A stretch of 5,729 bases of DNA, taken from contig CACYHM010000070.1 of NCBI GenBank assembly GCA_902774195.1, positions 1-5,729 on the forward strand. Reading direction: 5' to 3'. The notes under the pieces were generated by a model that was given only the letters and a program-made list of their open reading frames with translations, did not search any database and was not told where the DNA came from. The stretch's first letter is position 1; every line of letters starts with the position of its first letter. The position numbers were made by a program, and so were the translations under genes. The stretch is from an uncultured Eubacteriales bacterium (GTDB lineage: Bacteria; Bacillota_A; Clostridia; Peptostreptococcales; Anaerovoracaceae). This document shows positions 1 through 5,534 of this stretch, in pieces.

Positions 1-216
1 ATTGGGATGCGGAGCCAGCGGCCTGTGGGACTTGTCCCTAAGGGAGTCTCTGGTCCCGTCGAAGCGCTTGTTCCATCGCATCAGTGATGCTTTGGATATA
101 TGGTATCTCCGACAGACGAACTGCACGGAGCATCCACCGCGGTACAGCTTTACAGCATAGAATCTAGTTTCAATAGTGTGGGGCAAATAACGTTGTGAAT
201 GTGGTATACTGTTCAT
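1..216 (-). CDS. IS transposase, N-terminal 72 residues (runs off window)
   Basis: The minus strand is open from ATG at 216-214 to base 1 without a stop, giving 72 codons that continue past the window. The product begins MNSIPHSQRYLPHTIETRFY. A helix-turn-helix follows at about residues 20-52 (AVKLYRGGCS, then VCRRYHISKASLMRWNKRF), and then the segment DGTRDSLRDKSHRPLAPHPN. This HTH followed by 'W-x-x-R-[FY]-DGT-x-x-SL-x-D-x-SHRP' is typical of the DNA-binding N-terminus of IS481/IS3-like DDE transposases, which bind the element's terminal repeats. The catalytic DDE integrase core would lie beyond the window, so integrity cannot be judged. A Shine-Dalgarno-like AAAGGA (minus strand, 234-229) sits 12 bases before the ATG, inside the hairpin at 218-279. 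The gene points away from serC. The family level is confident; the exact IS family is less so. Confidence 0.8.
   Translation of the reverse strand, partial: MNSIPHSQRYLPHTIETRFYAVKLYRGGCSVQFVCRRYHISKASLMRWNKRFDGTRDSLRDKSHRPLAPHPN
202..210 (+). promoter_or_regulatory. Possible extended -10 promoter directing an antisense RNA
   Basis: TGGTATACT at 202-210 is an extended -10 element (TGn plus TATACT), and the preceding bases complete a TGTG motif at 200-203 of the kind used in Gram-positive bacteria. The -35 region is poor: GGCAAA at 182-187 for a 17-base spacer. A start near 217 would begin the RNA almost exactly at the base of the hairpin at 218-279. The promoter lies inside the start of the transposase gene and points against it. 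The motif may be coincidental, because it also encodes transposase residues. Confidence 0.3.
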
Positions 217-285
217 GGCGATTGGTTGTCCTTTCGTTAGAGGTTTGGTGGTACAAACAAGTCTAACGGACTCAATCGCTTTTTT
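217..285 (+). ncRNA. Candidate ~70-nt antisense RNA to the transposase start site
   Basis: If transcription starts at about 217 from the extended -10 at 202-210 and stops at the T6 run at 280-285, the product is a single long hairpin of about 70 nt. It is complementary to the transposase mRNA leader, including its Shine-Dalgarno sequence at 234-229, and stops short of the start codon. This arrangement parallels RNA-OUT of IS10 and the antisense RNAs of IS200, which block transposase translation. The complementarity and the terminator are visible. Promoter activity and the existence of the RNA are inferred. Confidence 0.3.
218..285 (+). terminator. Long hairpin plus T6 run; also sequesters the transposase RBS on the other strand
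   Basis: GCGATTG (218-224) pairs with CAATCGC (273-279), GTC (228-230) with GAC (269-271), CGTTAGA (235-241) with TCTAACG (262-268), and GTTTG (243-247) with CAAAC (254-258) around a GTGGTA loop. T6 follows at 280-285. In the plus direction this is a plausible intrinsic terminator, which would stop transcription leaving the IS before serC. In the minus direction there is no T-run after the stem. There the same fold partly buries the AAAGGA ribosome binding site and ends one base before the transposase ATG, so mRNAs read into the IS from outside would be poorly translated. Such protection against impinging transcription is known for IS10 and others. Confidence 0.6.
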
Positions 286-351
286 CTATTCCTTAGGTCT
301 CACATCTATTGTAAAGCTACAAAAAGACGCTCCTCTTTTGACTCACTCTGA

Positions 352-380
352 TTGATTAAAGCATGACGTTGAAGTATACT
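352..380 (+). promoter_or_regulatory. Sigma-A promoter of the serC operon
   Basis: TTGATT at 352-357 (-35) and TATACT at 375-380 (-10) are separated by exactly 17 bases. A second -10-like hexamer, TATAAA, overlaps at 380-385. The predicted start is about 386-388, giving a leader of about 70 nt before the serC ATG. It lies outside the likely IS border at 304 and downstream of the IS terminator, so serC should not depend on IS-derived transcription. Confidence 0.7.
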
Positions 381-387
381 ATAAAGA

Positions 388-404
388 CTGGGACAAGGTC
401 CCGG
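388..404 (+). promoter_or_regulatory. 5'-terminal hairpin of the serC leader
   Basis: CTGGGAC (388-394) pairs with GTCCCGG (398-404) around an AAG loop, with one T-G wobble. It begins at or within a base or two of the predicted transcription start. It is followed by A-rich sequence, not a T-run, so it is not an intrinsic terminator. A stem at the extreme 5' end is a known way to protect an mRNA from 5'-end-dependent decay; that role here is inference. Confidence 0.4.
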
Positions 405-431
405 AAAAACCATTTTTCAAAAAATATAAAT

Positions 432-443
432 GCATAATTATGC
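432..443 (+). promoter_or_regulatory. Perfect 12-bp palindrome abutting the serC Shine-Dalgarno sequence
   Basis: GCATAATTATGC is a perfect palindrome ending at the base before the GGAGG ribosome binding site. As RNA it could form a weak 4-bp stem with an AAUU loop next to the ribosome binding site; as DNA it could be an operator half-site pair downstream of the promoter. No regulator is identifiable. A chance palindrome in an AT-rich leader is possible. Confidence 0.3.
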
Positions 444-448
444 GGAGG
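444..448 (+). promoter_or_regulatory. serC ribosome binding site (GGAGG) that decides the start
   Basis: GGAGG is 9 bases before ATG at 458, the ideal distance. An earlier in-frame ATG at 440-442 overlaps the palindrome, has no Shine-Dalgarno sequence before it, and would add a non-conserved MRRYRP extension. The start is therefore placed at 458. Confidence 0.85.
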
Positions 449-457
449 TACAGACCA

Positions 458-1552
458 ATGGCTGATGAATATCGCGTATATAATTTCTCTGCAGGCCCAT
501 CGGTGCTTCCTGAGCCAGTGCTCAGAAAGTGCGCAGCCGAGATGCTCAACTACGAGGGAACAGGCGAGTCCGTAATGGAGATGAGCCACAGATCCCCTGA
601 GTATCAAAAGATCATCGATGATGCAGAGGCAAATCTGCGCAAGCTGATGAACATTCCTGATGACTACTATGTGCTCTTCCTTCAGGGCGGCGGCACACTG
701 CAGTTCTCGATGGTTCCTATCAACCTGATGACGGGAAGCCACAAGGCTGACTACATCGTTGCAGGTCAGTGGGGCAAGAAGGCCTGGGAAGAGGCCAGGA
801 AGTTCGGAGACGCGCGCTGCGTAGCTTCGTCCGAGGAGTCCGTATATACATACATTCCTAAGGTTACAAAGGAAGACATCAGAGATGACGTCGACTATGT
901 ATATATCTGCTACAACAACACAGTATTCGGAACTCACTATAACGAGATCCCTGACTTCGGCGACCACCTGCTCGTAGCCGACATGTCGTCCTGCATCCTC
1001 TCCGAGGAGATCGACGTCACGAAGTTCGGCCTCATCTATGCAGGCGCTCAGAAGAACGTTGCTCCTGCAGGCGTGACCATCGTCATCGTCAGAAAAGACC
1101 TCGTAGGACATGCTCCGGAAGGCACACCGATCTATCTCGACTACAAGACACATGCCGAGAAGGGTTCGATGTACAACACTCCTCCTTGCTACTCCATCTA
1201 TGTTGCCGGCGAAGTATTCAAGTACCTGCTTGAGAACGGCGGCGTAAAGGCTATGCACGAGAAGGATGTCCGCAAAGCTAAGAAGCTCTATGATTACCTT
1301 GACTCCTCGAAGCTCTTCAAGCCGACGGTTGCCAAGGAAGACAGATCCCTCATGAACATCACCTTCGTAACAGGCGATGCAGAACTCGACAAGAAGTTCA
1401 TCGCAGGCGCGAAGGAGAGAGGCATGATCAACCTCAAGGGCCACAGAAACGCAGGCGGAATGAGAGCATCGGTCTACAACGCATTCCCTGAGGAAGGCGT
1501 GGATGCACTGATCGCTTACATGAAGGAATTCGAAGCAGAGAACGCAAAGTAG
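458..1552 (+). CDS. serC: Phosphoserine aminotransferase (SerC)
   Basis: SerC is a cytoplasmic PLP enzyme that transfers an amino group from glutamate to 3-phosphohydroxypyruvate to give O-phosphoserine, the second step of serine synthesis. The related reaction in PLP (vitamin B6) synthesis is known for E. coli SerC but cannot be inferred here. The 364-residue product matches the family length of about 360. It opens with YNFSAGPSVLP, the SerC N-terminal signature. It has the phosphate-cup motif GGGT at residues 77-80, Trp105 to stack on PLP, Asp175 (in VADMSSCILS) for the pyridine nitrogen, and the Schiff-base Lys199 in GAQKNVAPAG. The C-terminal GHRNAGGMRASVYNA is the usual substrate-binding segment. 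All key residues are present, so the enzyme should be active. The gene has its own promoter (352-380) and a strong GGAGG site. The usual partner serA is not adjacent. The next gene follows after 15 bases with no terminator. Confidence 0.97.
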   Translation: MADEYRVYNFSAGPSVLPEPVLRKCAAEMLNYEGTGESVMEMSHRSPEYQKIIDDAEANLRKLMNIPDDYYVLFLQGGGTLQFSMVPINLMTGSHKADYIVAGQWGKKAWEEARKFGDARCVASSEESVYTYIPKVTKEDIRDDVDYVYICYNNTVFGTHYNEIPDFGDHLLVADMSSCILSEEIDVTKFGLIYAGAQKNVAPAGVTIVIVRKDLVGHAPEGTPIYLDYKTHAEKGSMYNTPPCYSIYVAGEVFKYLLENGGVKAMHEKDVRKAKKLYDYLDSSKLFKPTVAKEDRSLMNITFVTGDAELDKKFIAGAKERGMINLKGHRNAGGMRASVYNAFPEEGVDALIAYMKEFEAENAK

Positions 1553-1567
1553 TAAAGCAGTAAAGAA

Positions 1568-3235
1568 GTGTTGAAAAACAGCAACACAACAAGAATGAAG
1601 AAACTGATGGTGGCTATCATATCGCTGATGCTGATACTGGTGACCACCATCAGTTATAGTGCGCCGTTTGTGTTTGCCGTGGATGAAGAGCAGACACAGG
1701 AACAGCCTGCGACTGAACAGCCGCAGGAGCAGCCCGCGGCAGAAGAGCCGGCACAGGAGCAGCCTGCGACTGAACAGCCCGCAGCAGAACAGCCTGCAGC
1801 AGAGCAGCCTGCGGCAGAACAGCCACAGGAGCAGCCCGCGCCGGAACAGCCTGCGCAGCCGCAGCCTGCACCGGAGCCGTCCGGGGAAGTCCTCCCTCAG
1901 ATCAGTTCTTCGTCCTGGATAGTTATGTCCGGTTCGACGAGCCAGATCGTGGCCGGAGGACATCAGGAGAGAAAGATGCAGCCGGGGAGCATCACGCTGC
2001 TCATGACTGCGATGGTCGTCATCGATAATATGTACAGCGATGCCGAACTCAAGAACAAAGTTGAAGTATCGCCTGAGCTTGCAGAGCACGGTACGCTGTT
2101 CAAAGCGGGCGAGACAGTGACGATCGGAGACCTCCTCAGCGCTATGCTTGTCGGAGGCGACGGTCAGGCCGCCGAGGCGCTCGCTGCATACAGCGCGTCA
2201 TCGAGAGAGATATTCATCAATGAGATGAATTCCAAGTGCATGGAGCTGGATATCATGGATACCCAGTTCGTCAATCCGTGCGGCAGATATGCGGCCATGC
2301 AGTATTCGACGGCGAAGGACTGTGCGGTCATAACACAGGCCGCAATGAGATACCAGAAGATCAAGGATCTGCTGAAAAAGAAAAGCGTGATCGTAAGGCC
2401 GTCGACAAAGGAAAACGAAAGAGAGATCGAGATCGTCAGCTCCAATCCGCTTATAGCGGGGAAGGCCGGCGAGATATATAAATACAGTAAGGGCGGCATA
2501 AAGGGGATGCTCGAAGAGCCTTCGAAATCCGTACAGTTCGCTGCCGTATCGATGAAGGACGGCATGCAAATGATCGCCATACTCATGGATTCGGATCCGG
2601 CCCTTTATGTGAACGAAGCAAAGGGACTTCTGGAATACGGGGATGCCCATGCCGAAAAAAACACCATAGTCAAAGCGGGAAAGAGAGAAGGTGTAGCAAG
2701 GGTCAGAGGCGGAGTGTGGACCCGTGTCGCCGGATATACGGAGACAAAAGGCTATGCCTATGTCCCGCCTGAAGGAAGCGACAAGCTGATACGCACAGAG
2801 GTCGTCATGCTCGACAATCTTGAAGCCCCGCTCAAGGAAGGAGCGAAAGTAGGGGAGTTCAGGGTGTATGTGGCTGACGAACTCAAGGGCACCGTCGATC
2901 TGGTCACCGATAAGCCGGTGGCGCAAGGCTGGCCGCCGTCGCAGTGGTACATATCCAACCTTGCCACCGTGATCATCAGCCTGGTCCTCATACTGATCAT
3001 AGCGTTCCTGCTGAGAGTGCTGTACGTAAAGAGGCGCCGCGCAAAGAGGGCGGAAGCCATGCGAAGAGCGAAGGTCAGGGAGATAGCGCAAAGACAGATA
3101 GAGATGGATGAGGACAGGAGGAGGCGCAACTGGACCGGATACGGCTATGAGCCGCTGCCTCCGCGCACCACGGATATACGCAGAGAAAACATGAATGACG
3201 CTCTTGACAGAGAGGGCAAAGGCCGGGGCAAGTGA
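1568..3235 (+). CDS. Membrane-anchored D,D-carboxypeptidase-like protein (peptidase S11/DacF fold), predicted catalytically inactive
   Basis: The product has 555 residues if translation starts at GTG 1568. TTG 1571 and ATG 1595 are in-frame alternatives, and none has a clear Shine-Dalgarno sequence, so translation may be coupled to serC. Order of parts: signal peptide with likely cleavage after VFA at residue 37; a Glu/Gln/Pro/Ala linker at about 41-104; an S11 peptidase-like domain at about 115-345 beginning SSWIVMSGSTSQIV; a PBP5 C-terminal-like beta domain at about 366-452; a transmembrane helix at about 461-486; and a 69-residue cytoplasmic tail with about 22 Arg/Lys against 12 acidic residues. 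Active relatives (DacA, DacF) trim the terminal D-Ala of peptidoglycan stem peptides. Here the SxxK motif reads SITL (141-144), losing the lysine general base. The SxN region reads GGDG (196-199), and KTG reads KGM (312-314). I infer a pseudoenzyme. The reading frame is intact and the fold landmarks persist, so decay is unlikely. The fold is sure; the function is unknown. Confidence 0.85.
   Translation: MLKNSNTTRMKKLMVAIISLMLILVTTISYSAPFVFAVDEEQTQEQPATEQPQEQPAAEEPAQEQPATEQPAAEQPAAEQPAAEQPQEQPAPEQPAQPQPAPEPSGEVLPQISSSSWIVMSGSTSQIVAGGHQERKMQPGSITLLMTAMVVIDNMYSDAELKNKVEVSPELAEHGTLFKAGETVTIGDLLSAMLVGGDGQAAEALAAYSASSREIFINEMNSKCMELDIMDTQFVNPCGRYAAMQYSTAKDCAVITQAAMRYQKIKDLLKKKSVIVRPSTKENEREIEIVSSNPLIAGKAGEIYKYSKGGIKGMLEEPSKSVQFAAVSMKDGMQMIAILMDSDPALYVNEAKGLLEYGDAHAEKNTIVKAGKREGVARVRGGVWTRVAGYTETKGYAYVPPEGSDKLIRTEVVMLDNLEAPLKEGAKVGEFRVYVADELKGTVDLVTDKPVAQGWPPSQWYISNLATVIISLVLILIIAFLLRVLYVKRRRAKRAEAMRRAKVREIAQRQIEMDEDRRRRNWTGYGYEPLPPRTTDIRRENMNDALDREGKGRGK
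1688..1879 (+). repeat. Low-complexity EQPA-type repeat coding for a Pro/Glu/Gln/Ala linker
   Basis: Residues 41-104 of the peptidase-like protein are built from short variants of EQPA, AEQPA and QEQPA. At DNA level the most regular part is three successive 15-base units at 1781-1795, 1796-1810 and 1811-1825, differing at only a few third positions and encoding AAEQP three times. The stretch probably forms an extended linker lifting the domain away from its N-terminus or spanning cell-wall space after signal-peptide removal. Near-identical tandem units make copy number prone to slippage. Extra open frames on both strands here are by-products of this composition. Confidence 0.85.
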
Positions 3236-5151
3236 TGTTCGTTATAGAGGATGAACTGAAAAAACTCCCGACGACTCCGGGTGTATACATGCACAAGGAC
3301 AGCCTCGGAGAGGTCATCTACGTAGGCAAGGCGGTCAATCTCAGAAACCGCGTCAGAAGCTACTTCAGAAAGACATCTCAGGCTGATCCCAAGGTGAGAG
3401 CCATGGTCTCCAACATAGCGGAGTTTGAATACATAAGCTGCGCGACGGAGATGGAGGCTCTCCTTTTGGAATGCAATCTCATAAAGAAGTACATGCCGCG
3501 CTACAACGTGCTCCTTAAGGATGACAAGTCCTATCCGTACATCGAGGTCACGACGACTGAGGAATGGCCGAGAGTGTTCAGCACGAGGAGGCTTCTCAGG
3601 GACGGCAACCGCTACTTCGGCCCGTACTCGGACGGCGGCGCCGTAAAGCGCATGCTCGCCATGATAGACGAGATGTACGTCTTCAAGAAGTGCAGGCAGC
3701 AGGAATTCAGAAAGGGCGTGAGACCATGCCTGAATTACTACATAGGAAAGTGCAGCGGCATATGCGTGGGAGAGGCCGACCATGACGCCTACATCGTGGA
3801 TGTGGACGAAGTGGTCGAGATCCTGAGCGGCAGAGACCGGGCAGCCATGGCGAAGGTCCGGGCGAAGATGGAGCAGGCATCCGAAGAGCTGAGATACGAG
3901 GATGCTGCCAGATACAGGGACTACATGAATTCCATGAAATCTCTCGGAGAGACACAGAGGGCGACCGTCATCGGGGACAGGGATGCCGACATACTCGTTC
4001 CTGTCACGGGCAGCAGGACCACCGTCGTCGCACAGTACAAGGTCAGAGACGGCAGGATGACCGGCCGCGAGATCACATATCTGATGGGAGAACACGCGGG
4101 CAGCGAAAAGGACGTGCTGTCATCGTTCATAAAGCAGCACTATCCGGAGCTTGCGGCGCTTCCTCGCGAGATTCTCCTCCCGTTCCATATAGAAGACGAG
4201 GAGCTGCTCGAGGGCTTCCTGGAGAGCATCAACGCGGGCAATGCCGAGGCAGGCTCCGACGTGATGCACAAGACGAGGATAGCAGTCCCGGAAAGAGGCG
4301 AGAAGAAAGCCCTTCTGAGGCTGGCGCTCGATGACTCGATCAAGCTCGCCGGAACGCTCGATGAGAAAGCGGACCGCGAAGCCGAGAGAAGGGAAGCTCT
4401 GAAGAAAGAGATCGCGGGACTCATAGAATACGCTTCGCAGATAAGCGGGGGCGCACCGCTTCTCATAGCTGAAGACGATGACCGGGAATACAGGGTGGAA
4501 GCTTATGACATATCCAATTTCAACGGGCTCGATACTGTAGGCGGCATGGTCGTATACGAGGGAAGAAAGCCTGTAAAGAACGATTACAGGAAATTCAAGG
4601 TAAAGACAGCAGAGGGCGATGACTACGGCAGCCTGCGCGAGGTGATGTACAGGAGGCTCAAACGCGCCAGAAAGGGCGATGAGGGCTTCAGCACATATCC
4701 GGACATCATGTTCATAGACGGAGGTCTGGGGCAGGTGCACGCGGTCAAGGCCGTGCTCGACGCCTTCAGGATATCTATACCTGTGGTTGGACTTGCCAAG
4801 GACGATTCCCACCGCACAAGAGCCGTGGTATTCGAAGACGGACATGAGATCGATCTCAGGGACAACCGGCTGCTCTTCAGCTACTGCGGCACGATACAGG
4901 AGGAAGTCCACCGCTTCGCGATCACCTACATGTCCGGCGTCAAGGGAAAGAAGATGATTAAATCCGCTCTTGAGGACATCCCGGGCATAGGACCGAAGAG
5001 GAGAGCGGAACTGCTTCAGAGATTCGGGAGCATGAAGGCGATAAAGGAAGCGACCTACGATGAACTGGTCGGGACAGGAGGACTGACCCCTAAAGTCGCG
5101 GAGAATGTTCTGGAATTCTTTGCGGCCGGGGACGGCGACCTTGATAAATGA
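3235..5151 (+). CDS. uvrC: UvrABC system protein C (excinuclease subunit C)
   Basis: UvrC makes both incisions in nucleotide excision repair after UvrA/UvrB load on damage; it acts in the cytoplasm on DNA. The 638-residue product is somewhat longer than the usual 590-620. A GIY-YIG nuclease domain (3' incision) lies at about 11-92, with TPGVYMHKD and VIYVGKAVNLRNRVRSYF. Four cysteines at 153, 165, 173 and 177 match the iron-sulfur cluster ligands of E. coli UvrC. A UVR motif for UvrB contact is at about 200-236. The RNase H-like domain (5' incision) carries Asp425 (AYDISNF), Asp462/463 (GDDYGS), Asp495 (FIDGG) and His559 (EEVHRFAI). Tandem helix-hairpin-helix motifs (IPGIGPKRRAELL) close the protein at about 578-630. 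All catalytic residues are present. The ATG shares its A with the upstream TGA and a GGGG sits 6 bases before, suggesting translational coupling; GTG at 3232 is a less likely start. Confidence 0.97.
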   Translation: MFVIEDELKKLPTTPGVYMHKDSLGEVIYVGKAVNLRNRVRSYFRKTSQADPKVRAMVSNIAEFEYISCATEMEALLLECNLIKKYMPRYNVLLKDDKSYPYIEVTTTEEWPRVFSTRRLLRDGNRYFGPYSDGGAVKRMLAMIDEMYVFKKCRQQEFRKGVRPCLNYYIGKCSGICVGEADHDAYIVDVDEVVEILSGRDRAAMAKVRAKMEQASEELRYEDAARYRDYMNSMKSLGETQRATVIGDRDADILVPVTGSRTTVVAQYKVRDGRMTGREITYLMGEHAGSEKDVLSSFIKQHYPELAALPREILLPFHIEDEELLEGFLESINAGNAEAGSDVMHKTRIAVPERGEKKALLRLALDDSIKLAGTLDEKADREAERREALKKEIAGLIEYASQISGGAPLLIAEDDDREYRVEAYDISNFNGLDTVGGMVVYEGRKPVKNDYRKFKVKTAEGDDYGSLREVMYRRLKRARKGDEGFSTYPDIMFIDGGLGQVHAVKAVLDAFRISIPVVGLAKDDSHRTRAVVFEDGHEIDLRDNRLLFSYCGTIQEEVHRFAITYMSGVKGKKMIKSALEDIPGIGPKRRAELLQRFGSMKAIKEATYDELVGTGGLTPKVAENVLEFFAAGDGDLDK

Positions 5152-5170
5152 CGGCCTTCCGTGTTATATT
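5141..5170 (+). promoter_or_regulatory. Promoter for the DUF1292 gene, -35 inside the end of uvrC
   Basis: TTGATA at 5141-5146 lies in the last codons of uvrC, and TATATT at 5165-5170 follows after 18 bases (TTATAT at 5164 would give 17). The predicted start near 5177 leaves a leader of about 26 nt with the ribosome binding site. It allows expression independent of the serC-uvrC cluster, although no convincing terminator separates them, so read-through is also likely. Confidence 0.6.
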
Positions 5171-5202
5171 AAAGAAGCATTTCAGGAAAGGAGATTTGCT
5201 TT

Positions 5203-5490
5203 ATGGCAGAGGATATCAAGAACGTAAACGTCGATGAAGAGGAAGATATCATCACTCTGGAATTTGACGACGACACAGCAGTTGACTGCTATGTGATGGG
5301 AACATTCGAGCTTGGCGACAAAGAGTACATCGCGCTCGCTCCGGATGACGGCACGGATGATGTATATATCTACGGATATAAGCAGATCAATGACGACGAA
5401 TTCGAGATCCTCGAGATCGAAAGCGAAGAGGAATTCGACGCTGCTGCAGCTGAATTCGATGCCATCATGGCAGACATGGACGAAGAATAA
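5203..5490 (+). CDS. DUF1292 family protein (YrzB-like), small and acidic
   Basis: The 95-residue product matches the DUF1292/YrzB family, small Firmicutes proteins of unknown function. Recognisable parts are EDIITLEFDDDTAVDCYVMGTFELGDKEYIAL at about residues 14-45, then DDVYIYGYKQ and FEILEIESEEEF, the family's alternating beta-strand pattern with a conserved D(D/E)-rich start. It is strongly acidic throughout, with a mostly Asp/Glu/Ala C-terminus, and has no signal peptide, membrane segment or cysteine cluster, so it should be cytosolic. AAAGGAG at 5187-5193 is 9 bases before the ATG, a strong site that fixes the start. In many Firmicutes this family sits with alaS, yrzL and a Holliday-junction resolvase homologue; none is present here. 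It lies between uvrC and a tRNA pair with its own promoter. No function can be assigned. Confidence 0.88.
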   Translation: MAEDIKNVNVDEEEDIITLEFDDDTAVDCYVMGTFELGDKEYIALAPDDGTDDVYIYGYKQINDDEFEILEIESEEEFDAAAAEFDAIMADMDEE

Positions 5491-5501
5491 AAAACTTATT
5501 C

Positions 5502-5530
5502 TCGACAACAGCGATTTAATAGTGTATAAT
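5502..5530 (+). promoter_or_regulatory. Strong promoter of the tRNA-Leu/tRNA-Ala unit
   Basis: TCGACA at 5502-5507 (5 of 6 to the -35 consensus) and a perfect TATAAT at 5525-5530 are 17 bases apart. A/T-rich sequence just upstream (about 5489-5500) could serve as an UP element. The start is predicted at about 5535-5538. This is the best promoter in the window, as expected for stable RNA. It begins 12 bases after the DUF1292 stop. Confidence 0.85.
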
Positions 5531-5534
5531 GCAT

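Larger units (their letters stand above)
1..304 (-). mobile_element. 5' end of an insertion sequence (IS481/IS3-like DDE type), partial
   Basis: The element is recognised from the N-terminal helix-turn-helix part of a transposase on the minus strand and the structured leader just upstream of it. The rest of the element lies beyond base 1, so only one end is present. The outer boundary is not proven. Reading inward on the minus strand, TGTGAGACC begins at 304, and TG(T)-type termini are common in IS481/IS3-like elements, so 304 is my best guess for the tip. The serC promoter at 352-380 lies just outside. No target duplication or matching inverted repeat can be checked because the far end is not in the window. 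The presence of an IS is well supported by the protein; the right border is a guess. Confidence 0.55.

Noticed and set aside
20..90. Small inverted repeats (GGGAC/GTCCC near 27-57 and GCATC/GATGC at 78-90) suggesting a structured RNA such as 6S RNA
   Set aside because: They fall inside the transposase coding sequence and do not assemble into a known RNA fold.
2..160. Plus-strand open frame at the left edge
   Set aside because: It is the antisense of the transposase N-terminus, whose minus-strand reading gives a clear helix-turn-helix match.
386..457. T-box or other riboswitch in front of serC
   Set aside because: The leader is only about 70 nt, lacks the T-box antiterminator consensus and has no terminator hairpin with a T-run.
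440..457. Upstream in-frame ATG extending SerC by six residues
   Set aside because: No ribosome binding site precedes it; the GGAGG at 444-448 lies inside this extension and serves ATG 458.
356..2089. Long minus-strand open frame of 577 codons opposite serC and the start of the peptidase-like gene
   Set aside because: It mirrors the codon bias of two clearly real genes, is rich in Leu/Arg/Cys runs opposite the EQPA tract, has no family resemblance and crosses the serC promoter.
3145..4095. Minus-strand open frame of 316 codons opposite uvrC (and similar ones at 2198-3091 and 4120-4911)
   Set aside because: They are shadows of conserved coding sequence on the plus strand; no recognisable domains, promoters or ribosome binding sites.
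5151..5170. ACGG-CCTT-CCGT as a uvrC terminator
   Set aside because: Only 4 bp and no T-run; the region is better explained as promoter spacer.
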